A stretch of 64,000 nt of DNA from Neurospora crassa OR74A. Taxonomy: Eukaryota > Ascomycota > Sordariomycetes > Sordariales > Sordariaceae. The translations under genes and the position numbers were made by a program. The notes beneath the pieces were generated by a model. That model was not told the DNA's origin. It saw nothing but the letters and a program-made list of their open reading frames with translations, and made no database searches. Below are positions 10,431-18,566 of this stretch, in pieces. Position 1 is the first letter of the stretch; every line of letters begins with the position of its first letter. The stretch is taken from contig NC_026501.1 of the NCBI RefSeq assembly GCF_000182925.2, forward strand, positions 4,567,917 through 4,631,916, given 5' to 3'.

Positions 10431-11446
10431 CTGCGATTCAACAGCTTCGGGTAAGACCCCTCTCTCTCCCATCTTCCTTCTTCCTGCTGTTTGACACATG
10501 ACTAACAAAGATGACAGGACTCGGTGAAACAAAATCAAATTGAACACACTCATCAAATCAATCACGTCGAGCACTCCCACAAGCAGTTGAGATCGGTACC
10601 CTAAAAAAGGGACTCCTCAAAGAAAGGAGAAAAATCAGATGGTCCAAAGCAAACTCAACGATAGATTGCAGTAAGTCCTGGCTTACCTTACCACTTTCTT
10701 GATTTGACAGGCGAGCGGCATGGCTAACATTGACGACAGAACCAAAAACAAAAAAAACAAGAACCAAAAACACGTTGAGTTGGACCATCAACGCCAGCGA
10801 TTCGACAGCTTCGGGTAAGTTGCCGCCCCCTTCTCTTTCCCTATCCTCCTCTCGTGCAGCTCAAATATCAGACAAACTAACAGATGAATGTAACAGGTTT
10901 CGATGGAAACAAAACCATATATCGAACCGAACCAAACCACTTACTCAAATCACTCATTCACGTCGAGGATTCCCATTGTTGTCGAGATCGATACCCCCAA
11001 AAAAGGGGCTCCCCAAAGAAGGGAAAAGGATGGTCCGAATGATGCAAACTGAACTCAAACAAAAAAAAATATGTTGAGTTGGACCATCCGTTATGGGTGC
11101 AAAAATCGCACTCGAGAGCAAAGCCTGACGAAACACCGAAGAAAAAAGTAAGTTCCATTGCATCAACAAACACGTGATCACTGATGATGATGATGATGAT
11201 GGAAGCAAATGGCTAACGCCTTGTACAGATTCGTGTTGTTTTATGTTGAGTTGGCCTGCCCAGGTTGTAAAATCAGCAACACTCAACAGACTGTTAATGT
11301 ATGTACCACCTGGTCTCTCCTTCTGTCGCTCTGTTTGGGATTGGTTACTGACTTGGGTATGTCTGCAACAGAAAGCCGAACAATTGCTGCTGCAAATGAA
11401 CCAAATGAACCAAACCAAACCAAATCCAATTGAAATCAGGAACCAG
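10431..11446 (+). ncRNA. Candidate spliced transcript (long non-coding RNA or short-ORF RNA) with five good introns
   Basis: Five plus-strand introns can be drawn, each with a GT donor, a branch-like sequence and an AG acceptor: 10451-10517, 10671-10739, 10815-10896, 11148-11228 and 11299-11371 (67, 69, 82, 81 and 73 nt). The first four have an exact CTAAC shortly before the acceptor and the fifth has ACTGAC. Intron size and signals match those of the protein genes in this window. The exons are A- and C-rich and match no protein family. Reading across introns two and three, an ATG at 10639 gives a very basic 95-codon frame ending at 11077. The transcript would run into the 3' end of the convergent ATG14 gene. 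Existence of the RNA is inferred from splice signals only. Confidence 0.4.
10435..11090 (+). repeat. Degenerate tandem duplication containing an intron in each copy
   Basis: Copy A (about 10435-10789) and copy B (about 10798-11090) start alike (CGATTCRACAGCTTCGG followed by a GTAAG donor), share an internal block around CACGTCGAG to CTCCYCAAAG, share ATGGTCC, and end in GTTGAGTTGGACCATC. Both keep an intron at the same place. Copy A has a second intron that copy B lacks. A fragment of the end motif (TGTTGAGTTGG) appears a third time near 11243. Confidence 0.65.
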
Positions 11447-11505
11447 GTAACGAGTAACGGACTTTCAACTATCCATGGCGGCATCTCGACAAACCTCTTT
11501 AACTT

Positions 11506-13215
11506 CTATCTACTCTTGAGCTTTGTCCAGCCACTCGTCCCTCTAGTATTGGCACTACTAGCACTCGTTCCAGCAACAGCAGCAGCAGCGTCGGTTGAGC
11601 CAGCCACATTACCACTCGAACCAATTCCTCTTTCTCTGGCAACGGCTCCCGACAAACCACCGGCACCAACAACAGTCGAAACAGATTCAACCCCGAAATC
11701 ACCGTTCACCCGTCCGTCTCTATCACCAATCTCTTCTTTTCGACGACGTCGCTTAACCAAAACTCCAAGACGACCGTCGTCATGTTCGAAAGCATCGTCC
11801 AGCTCGTCACCCTCGATCTTCTCCCACTCCAACATCGGCGCCTCGTTAATCAACTTTTTCTTCAACCGATCCGACATCCGGTGCGGACTGGGGAGTCTGC
11901 ACCTGTCCAACCACTCCTTCCCTTCCAAACTCTCGAGGAAGTTGTGGATAGTCCCATGAGACCAGCGACCTATAACCAATCTCGGGTTGTTGTTCGCCGT
12001 CGTACTCTCTTCAGACGGTGTCGCCTCATTACCTTGACCACTGGGACTTGGACTTTTTGGAAACATGTTCGGATCTACCGAGCGCCGATGGAGATTATCG
12101 CCAATCAATAACCGATATAGATTGTGGCCCATGTTGCACAGCTCATCGTAGGTATCCCGCGAATCAAAACCAAACGGGAGACCTTGCGTGCAACAGGCCC
12201 AGGCGATATTGTGGGCCAGCAAGCAGACGGCTTCAATAAACATTCCGGCCGTCTGCGGGTCTTCCTTGACTAGAGCGGGCAGCGGCTTTTCGATCCAGAG
12301 CGGACGGGGACGGTGGGGGAAAGATCTGGTTTTCTCAACATCGATCGGCGGTCCCTCCAACCCGGACTGCTGGTGTTGACCAGATAACATGGCTGCCGGA
12401 AACGGTGGCTCCTCTAATTGATAAGACGCCTGTGGCCATAAAATTGTCGGTCGCGGGTAGTCTTGGTGTGGAAGTGTGATTTGCGAAGGAAGCCTTATGG
12501 CAAGATAATGTGAGGTCAGCATCACCAAATGAGTGATGTTGGCCAGGGATGTGTTGATAACCTCCGGTGAGAGGCCTACAGAAACACACCAAAAGAGTAA
12601 GTCAAGCTGATTATCGGAGACATTGGGAGAAAAGGGGCTAAACTCACTGTTTAGAGCATGCAAGTCGATAATCTCGACACCGCCGAGCTCATACCGTTTC
12701 GAAGAACCCTTGCGAATCTGCCGAAGTCCAAACAATCTGGCAGCCTCCTCGCACAGAAACGATCTCGTCGACGCCATGGTGTCAGCACAAGCCGCCCATT
12801 TGAATCGAATACGGCGGATCGACTCCTGGGTCTCCTCCAGCTGGCGGTTTCGCCTCGCTGCAACTCCAGTCGACATGGCCGATAAATCAGACTTCTTCCG
12901 GGCGAGAACATCCTTCTTCTTCTCAACCTCCTTCCTGGTCTGCTCGGTCTGTCTCTTCAAGCGCTCACACTGCGCCATGATCTCGGCGGTTCGAGCATTA
13001 GCGGCAGCCACTTCCGACTTGAGTCGGTCCAGGTAAGGCTTCCTGCATGGTCCTTCTGCTTCCTCCTCTACGACGGTGCGCTCTAACTCTTCGTTCTCGA
13101 TCAGGACTCGTGCGTTCTGCACTCGGAGCGGGTAAAGCCGATTGCGCGCATCAACAGCGCAGAGAAAAGGCACCCTTCCATAATGGGAGCGGTCGCAAAG
13201 ACTGCAACAAATCAT
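11506..13215 (-). CDS. ATG14: Autophagy protein ATG14, subunit of the autophagy-specific PI3-kinase complex I
   Basis: Exons 13215-12648 and 12575-11506 give 545 residues. The 72-nt intron (12576-12647) is in frame, so an unspliced reading adds 24 residues typical of intron sequence. The ATG at 13215 is chosen because the frame further upstream has no ATG. The N terminus carries the cysteine-rich start of fungal Atg14 (CCSLCDRS, then VPFLCAVDARNRLY). Residues about 35-135 are predicted coiled coil, rich in Glu, Lys and Arg, where Atg14 binds Vps30/Beclin. The middle part (HYLAIRLPSQITLPHQDYPRP) matches the conserved Atg14/UVRAG core. The C-terminal 110 residues are low-complexity (Ser, Gly, Ala). 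In the family it directs Vps34 lipid kinase to the autophagosome assembly site. It lacks the N-terminal C2 domain expected of Vps38, the alternative. It diverges from the gene at 14211. Confidence 0.85.
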   Translation of the reverse strand: MICCSLCDRSHYGRVPFLCAVDARNRLYPLRVQNARVLIENEELERTVVEEEAEGPCRKPYLDRLKSEVAAANARTAEIMAQCERLKRQTEQTRKEVEKKKDVLARKKSDLSAMSTGVAARRNRQLEETQESIRRIRFKWAACADTMASTRSFLCEEAARLFGLRQIRKGSSKRYELGGVEIIDLHALNSEFSPFSPNVSDNQLDLLFWCVSVGLSPEVINTSLANITHLVMLTSHYLAIRLPSQITLPHQDYPRPTILWPQASYQLEEPPFPAAMLSGQHQQSGLEGPPIDVEKTRSFPHRPRPLWIEKPLPALVKEDPQTAGMFIEAVCLLAHNIAWACCTQGLPFGFDSRDTYDELCNMGHNLYRLLIGDNLHRRSVDPNMFPKSPSPSGQGNEATPSEESTTANNNPRLVIGRWSHGTIHNFLESLEGKEWLDRCRLPSPHRMSDRLKKKLINEAPMLEWEKIEGDELDDAFEHDDGRLGVLVKRRRRKEEIGDRDGRVNGDFGVESVSTVVGAGGLSGAVARERGIGSSGNVAGSTDAAAAVAGTSASSANTRGTSGWTKLKSR

Positions 13216-14210
13216 TTTGAACAGGAACAAGAAAGATGGCTTCGTCGAGAAAATCAAAGTGGTGAGTTTGGTTGCGAAGAGGGAAAGGGTTGTCTCGTGG
13301 ATGTCAGCAACAGAGGGGCTAACTGATTATGCTGGTGGTTATCGATGGAATAGATCTTCAAAGACTCGGCGATGACATGACGATACGGCCGATGCTTGCT
13401 GCCCGATGAGATACGCTCAAAGCAATACCGATACCGACGAGCGGCGATGAAACAAGACGACGAATGAATATCGATCAATACCAATCATCCAAAGAGAGAG
13501 AAGCGGTGTTGGTGTTAAGAAGGAGGGAGATAAACAAGATCAAAAACAGTGTCCAGCACACACACACGCCCCTGGGCGTCATCCGAGGACCAGTCACCGG
13601 GATCATGTTTCACAGCATCAAGTCACAATCCTCGCCGCATCTGGTCAAGTGTCAACGCCCTGCTACCTGCCCCGGATTGGCGCGTAGTACCGACCCACTT
13701 CCCGCTCCTGCCTAGCTCGACAGCCGCCCATCGCTCTCGGCCCCTCTTTCCAGAGGCTCCAGCGCCCTCCACTCGCTGTGAGCGAATCCTCCACAGCTGC
13801 AACCGCGTCCATTCGGCGGCTCCCGGTCTCACCAAAAGTAGAGGTACCTAACCTCAACGTCCTCTCATCCAAGCGAGGTCACAGAAAGGAAGCGACGAAG
13901 ACGAGACCTCGACTTCTCTGTCACACCCACACACTTGCACAAAAACTTGCAGTGTAGCACAATCCAATCGGCAACAACGCACTCATCGGGCAGCAGATAC
14001 TCTCTCGACATCGGCCAAGTCCACAAACAACTAGACTACCAGTCAGTCTCCCAGAAGAGAGAGACACAACAACTAAACATCCAATCAACAGCAAAGTGAA
14101 AGCGGCATCACTTGCGACCACTCATAAACAACAACAAAAGGAAAGAGCATAACCTGCCTTTCACTCACGCCTACCAGCGCCTTCCGCCCTTGTCCACACA
14201 AACCAACAAC
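13216..14210. other. Shared promoter region between ATG14 and the 14211 gene
   Basis: About 1 kb separates the two divergent start codons. It contains an ACACACAC stretch near 13557-13566 and a CA-rich leader just before 14211, typical of fungal 5' leaders. I see no convincing coding frame, TATA box or named regulatory site. Confidence 0.5.
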
Positions 14211-15221
14211 ATGGCATCTACCCCGCCTCAAATACGGCAAGAACGGCCAGAGTCGCCTGATTCGGATCTAAGCACCGCTTCTCCAGCCGGCAGCGAGCAC
14301 AACCGCAGCTCTTACTTTGGCGGGGACGACTCTTTTGACCACAACATTCAGTCACCTCAGTCACCTCGGTCGCCTCAATCGCCTCGATCGCCTCAATCGC
14401 CTCGATCGCCTCAGTCGCCTCAATCACCTCGATCACCTCGATCACCTCAGTCGCCTCAGTCGCCTCAGTCGCCTCAGCTCCTTTCGCCTCTTCAACCAGT
14501 GCGCTCAACGCCCATCGTCCCTATCATGGACAACAACAGCAACACAAGCGGTGGCCCGGACAGCGACGATGACCACCTGGCCAACAGCCCTAGTGACCAC
14601 GGCAATAACGCAGAGCCGACAGTCACCCAGTTCCAACAGGATCAACAAGACCGCTCCTCCCCTCCCCCCTTCCTCCCTGCCACCGTTTTCCAAGGCAGCA
14701 ACAAGAATCACAACTCACAGCGCCCCCAGGTCAAGACACCTGAGCCGCGCAACAACACCACCACTCCCACCAATGAACCGATTACCATCACCAACCAGAA
14801 CAGTAGCAACCAAGGCAACCACAACCACAGCCTTTATCAGACCCTCAACCCAATCAAAACCTCCATCAACCCAACCCCTCGGAGCATTCTCGCCGCGCAC
14901 ACTCTTTCGTCGCCCAGCACTCCAGGCACTCTGCCCAATTTTGACTGGGACGACTTCGTTACGCGCTACACCGAGTCCCTCTCAGCCGCCGATGCCCAAG
15001 AGCAAGAACTCCTTGAAGAGTTCCAGCAGCTGGTCCAGTACTTCAACGTGTGGGCCTCATCTTCTTCGGCTCACGACACGGACCGCGCCGTCAAGCGTCT
15101 GCAGACGCGCGAGCGGTACGTGCGCCTTTCGGAACAGAATCTGGCGCAGCGGAGAAAGCATTTGACAGAGGTGGTGAGGGCTTTTCAGAGCGCGCTGGCG
15201 CTGTTGAGTCAGTCTTCTTGA
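14211..15221 (+). CDS. Protein with an SPQ/SPR repeat and a helical C-terminal segment, function unknown
   Basis: A single exon of 336 residues starting at an ATG in a good context (CAACAACATGG). Residues about 45-90 are a near-perfect run of Ser-Pro-Gln and Ser-Pro-Arg triplets. A long disordered part rich in Asn, Pro, Thr and Ser follows. The C-terminal 95 residues look ordered: a short motif LPNFDWDDFVTRYTESL, then helices with heptad-like Glu, Leu and Gln spacing to the end. The many SP dipeptides are minimal proline-directed kinase sites, so phosphorylation by cyclin-dependent or MAP kinases is possible (inference). I do not recognise the family. Because the repeat period is a multiple of three with no stops, other frames and the antisense are also open here and should be ignored. 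Confidence 0.75.
   Translation: MASTPPQIRQERPESPDSDLSTASPAGSEHNRSSYFGGDDSFDHNIQSPQSPRSPQSPRSPQSPRSPQSPQSPRSPRSPQSPQSPQSPQLLSPLQPVRSTPIVPIMDNNSNTSGGPDSDDDHLANSPSDHGNNAEPTVTQFQQDQQDRSSPPPFLPATVFQGSNKNHNSQRPQVKTPEPRNNTTTPTNEPITITNQNSSNQGNHNHSLYQTLNPIKTSINPTPRSILAAHTLSSPSTPGTLPNFDWDDFVTRYTESLSAADAQEQELLEEFQQLVQYFNVWASSSSAHDTDRAVKRLQTRERYVRLSEQNLAQRRKHLTEVVRAFQSALALLSQSS
14349..14480 (+). repeat. Imperfect 9/18-bp coding repeat (SPQ/SPR)
   Basis: The unit is CAG/CGA TCG/TCA CCT repeated about 14 times with only third-position and CAR/CGR changes. It is open in all frames, which explains long shadow frames on both strands. Confidence 0.85.
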
Positions 15222-15381
15222 TGGCACAATGAACCATGTCTTTTGGTTGGGACAAGAAACAAAATTGGTGGTTGATCTCTAAGTGGTGGTGGTGAGGAGG
15301 AGGAGCGGCAGCAGTATGAGCACATGATTGCTTTCACAGAAAATGAAAGAAAAAAAAGAAGAAAAAAAGAAAAGAAAAAAA

Positions 15382-15510
15382 GGCGTGGTCCCCGTGGCGG
15401 CTTGACCGTGGGTCGGACTCATGCCGTGGTGGAGGGTAGTATGGAAGAGGGGAAGGCGTGATCCCAAAGGCGGCTTTGACCGTGGGTCGGATGCACGCCG
15501 TGGGAGGAGA
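15382..15510 (+). repeat. Degenerate tandem duplication, period about 73 bp
   Basis: Unit 1 (15382-15434) and unit 2 (15455-15510) share GGCGTGRTCCC, GCGGCTT, GACCGTGGGTCGGA and GCCGTGG in the same order and spacing. They lie in the 3' flank of the SPQ-repeat gene. Confidence 0.75.
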
Positions 15511-15891
15511 AGTGAGAAGTGGGTTGTGTTCTTGCGTGGGTTTTTTTGGTGGTTTTGTCTAGAATAGCTGTAGATAGCTTGCCCCCCGGGCAGGTTGAGG
15601 GCCACGGGCCCGACAGGTATGTTCACTTTTTTGCCTTTCCCCTTCTGTTTACCGCAGCTTTACTAACTCTTCTACATGCCAGGGTCGGGGTCAAGGGGAA
15701 ACTGGGGTGCATGTATGTATCCTACTTTTCCTTTCTTTTTTCTTTGATCATACAGGACTAACTGTTCTACACTTACAGGAAGAGGAATCGGGGCGGGGGA
15801 GGAAGAAGGGTGCAGATAGGGTGCGCATCATATAGGTTGGGGAGAATAGGCTTTTGAGTATTGGTGATGAGAAAAAAGAAACGAGAAAAGC

Positions 15892-15958
15892 GAGCACAAG
15901 TTGCTCGGGAGCATAACGTGCTCGAAACGGGGAAGTGGTCAGGGAGCATAAATTGCTC
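15892..15958. repeat. Three copies of a 5-5-5 palindrome, GAGCA-N5-TGCTC
   Basis: Exact inverted repeats GAGCA/TGCTC with 5-bp spacers lie at 15892-15906, 15909-15923 and 15944-15958. The spacers differ (CAAGT, TAACG, TAAAT) while the arms are unchanged, so the arms seem to be what is kept. They could be binding sites for a dimeric regulator or short RNA hairpins. The setting is between two gene 3' ends, not an obvious promoter. Confidence 0.6.
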
Positions 15959-16680
15959 AGGAGGAGCTTGGAAAGGGTTGACATAGCCACCTGACAAAGT
16001 CAGTGAGCTGATAATGGTGAGAGTGGAAGACGAGTCTCATGTGTTGAGGGTTTTTGTATACCAGACAGAAGTCTGTGTGGATCATACAAGCAGGATTGAA
16101 AGTGGGAAGAAGCAAGGCCTTCTGTTAGGGTGACAATGGTGGTGGTGGTTGTTAAACCAAGTGCTTTAACAACTTTGGTTTCAAGGAGGTCACGATGCAA
16201 ATAGGGATAAGCGGTGGATGATGATCAAAAACGTTAACGCATTTCTTGTGTTTCTCACTACTGTTTTAAGTGACTAGTGGCATCCTTGCTCATAGGTGAC
16301 ATGACTTCCCGATATATTGCATCTGTTGTGACCATTTACGACGACGATGTATTCAAGATCGACAAGTGCTAACGTTTTGGACCGACAATTGTCGTATCTA
16401 GCCACGGCACAGCCTATAAAGTTCTCGAAATGATTGGAAACCAGTAAATCAATTCTTTTTGATACCCCCGCAACGCCTTGATCCATCCAACCAAAAATAA
16501 ACGTGAAATCTAACCGTGGTCAACATCGATAGCACACGGGTATCATGAGAAGCAGCGCTTCTCCCACGCCATGTCGTATTCAATAACCAAGAAAATTCTC
16601 AACCCCGTCCTCCACTCATCGTTGTCAATCTACCATCCGTCAATACCCCCTTTCTCATGATTCATCCAAGGCATCACCAT

Positions 16681-18566
16681 TCATCTCGCCTCCTGCGCAT
16701 CTTTCTTTATCGTCCCGTACCCTCCATCCATAGTCGAGCTGGCCCTCGAACCCTGAGAGTTCGAAACCAACGTACTCCCCTCATCCAACACCTCTACTCC
16801 CTCTTCCTCGTCCTCCTCCTCCTCTCCCTCCTCTTCGCCACTTTCCTCAGAATCCGTCTGCAAACTCCTCGTTGGCCCCTCCCCCTCCACAATCCACCAA
16901 CTCGGTATCGCCCCGATGGCCGCCACAAGACTCAAGAACCACCAAGGAGCAATGATGTAATCCCTCCCCGTCACTCCCCACGTAAAGATCGCTCCGGCCA
17001 TGGCGGGACCAATCGCCCTTCCCAACCCCGAAAAAGTCGTCGCGAATCCGTTCAGCGTTCCCAAAATGCGCAGCGAGGAGGCCGAGTTGGTGAGTAGGAT
17101 GGTGGTGCAGGGAAAGCCAATAATGACAGCGACGCCCTTGACCAAGATGAGGGTGAGGAAGACGGCGTAGCGCGTGTGCGTGTCTTCGATCAGCGCCGTG
17201 TACGGCGTCAACAGGTAGACGATGGGGAACAGGAGGGTGGCGGCGCGGAAACACCTCAAGACCCCGAACCGGGCGCAGAACCAGGGGAACAGGAAGAACT
17301 GGACGACGCCGCACGCGATGCCGTACACGGTGTAGATGGTGCCGATTTTGTCCGAACTCAAACCGAAGCCGCCGGAGAATTTGAAGGGGAGGTGCGTGTT
17401 GGACGGGGTCCGGTCGTGCGGGGATACGCGCGGGTAGTTGAGGAAGACGGGGAGGACTTGGTCGAAGGTTACCGAATGAAGGGCGAGAAAGGTGTAGGAG
17501 GTTAGGTTGATGATGGTTTGCGGGGTGAAAATTTCGCGGAGGGTGGGAGGGTCGGTTTCCACCGAGGCTATGGAGGTGGGGAGGGAGGATGGGGCGAGTA
17601 AGGGGGCGGAGGCGCCATCGTCGACAAAAGAGTGTCGTCTATTGTTTCGGTCGTGGTGGTGGTGATAGTGAGGGCCACGGCGTTTAAAGGGGCGAGTGAG
17701 TTTCTCCCCCAAAGCGAGACCCCAATCCTGATGGCCGCGTCGGCTTTCAAGCGTTTCACGGAGAAAGAGGAGACCGGTCATGAGGGAAATGAAGAAGATG
17801 ATGCCGGCGACAATGTTGGGGAGCGCAAATGGGTACTTTTTGAAGAAATCGATGTTGCCGAAGAGAGAAGGGTATTGCTTGGCGGGCTGGGCGAAGAAAC
17901 CGCCAAAGGCGGGCCCAAACACGCTGCCGATGGACCAGACGAGAGGCATGAGCGAGAAGGCTTTGGGTTGAAGTTCTTTTTCAGGAACCATTTCTGCTAC
18001 CATCGTTCGGAGGATGCCGACTGAACGCCATATGTTAGTGTTTCCTTGTTTGAGCATACCTCTACCGAGGTCTTTTCTTACCATTTCCATTTCCAGCTCC
18101 CATGATGAACCGCACGGTGATGGCCATGGTAAGACTAGTCGAGAGACCCCATAAGATGAAGCAGATCATGGTGCTTGTGATACCGAGGAGAATGATAGGC
18201 TTGCGGCCGAACCGGTCGGATGCTCTCCCCCAAGGCACGGCGGCCATGCTTTGCGCAACTGAGAAGATGGATCCTGTGAAGCCGGCCCATTTCGCCACCT
18301 CGTTCTTCGGAACCCCGAAATTCTTGATCATCTCGGGGAGGTAAGGGTAGATGGATGTTGCGGCTAAGGGTTCAGCAAATCTGGCAATGGCTGTGGTTGA
18401 TGATTGTAAGCATAGTGTTCACTCAGATGAGATATGACTACTTGTACAGGGGACTAATGGGCTCTTCAACAGTGTAATATGATTCTAGAGATAATGAGGG
18501 TTACTTACCCAGAATGGCCAGCTGTTGCTTTGGCAGTTTGGGGCCATCTTTGTTTTTCGTTACCAT
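16681..18566 (-). CDS. MFS transporter of the DHA1 (TCR/TET, ZIFL-like) type
   Basis: Exons 18566-18509, 18390-18082 and 18020-16681 join to 568 residues; the introns are 118 and 61 nt, both in phase 1. The protein has the 12-helix plan of drug:proton antiporters. Motif A, GRASDRFGRKP, lies at residues 74-84 in the loop after the second helix, and a conserved GAGNGNVG turn follows later in the N-terminal half. A His-rich cytosolic loop (YHHHHDRNNRRH) sits between the two halves, and the C terminus is a strongly acidic Glu-rich tail. In this family the substrate is usually a small organic molecule exported across the plasma or vacuolar membrane. The substrate here cannot be told from sequence. 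The His-rich loop could bind metal, as in zinc-related ZIFL members, but that is inference. Confidence 0.85.

Larger units (their letters stand above)
15222..16680. other. Region between convergent genes, with small repeats but no gene recognised
   Basis: It lies downstream of both flanking genes. It contains an A-rich tract (15343-15381), a degenerate 53-56-bp tandem duplication (15382-15510) and three palindromic 15-mers (15892-15958), all listed separately. Frames of 60-80 codons on the minus strand (for example 15773-15997) lack homology I can recognise. A (TGG)n tract occurs near 16137. Confidence 0.5.

Noticed and set aside
8182-11505. Possible transposon or virus-derived origin of the repeat region
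   Set aside because: No terminal repeats, target-site duplications, or polymerase, integrase or transposase motifs could be seen; the repeats look like local tandem duplications.
12576-12647. 24-residue insert in ATG14
   Set aside because: It is a 72-nt in-frame intron with GTGAGT donor and CTGTAG acceptor; removing it joins conserved sequence.
14317-15165. 282-codon frame overlapping the SPQ-repeat gene in another plus frame
   Set aside because: It begins at a non-ATG triplet and is open only because the triplet-based repeat and Asn/Thr-rich codons lack stops in all frames.
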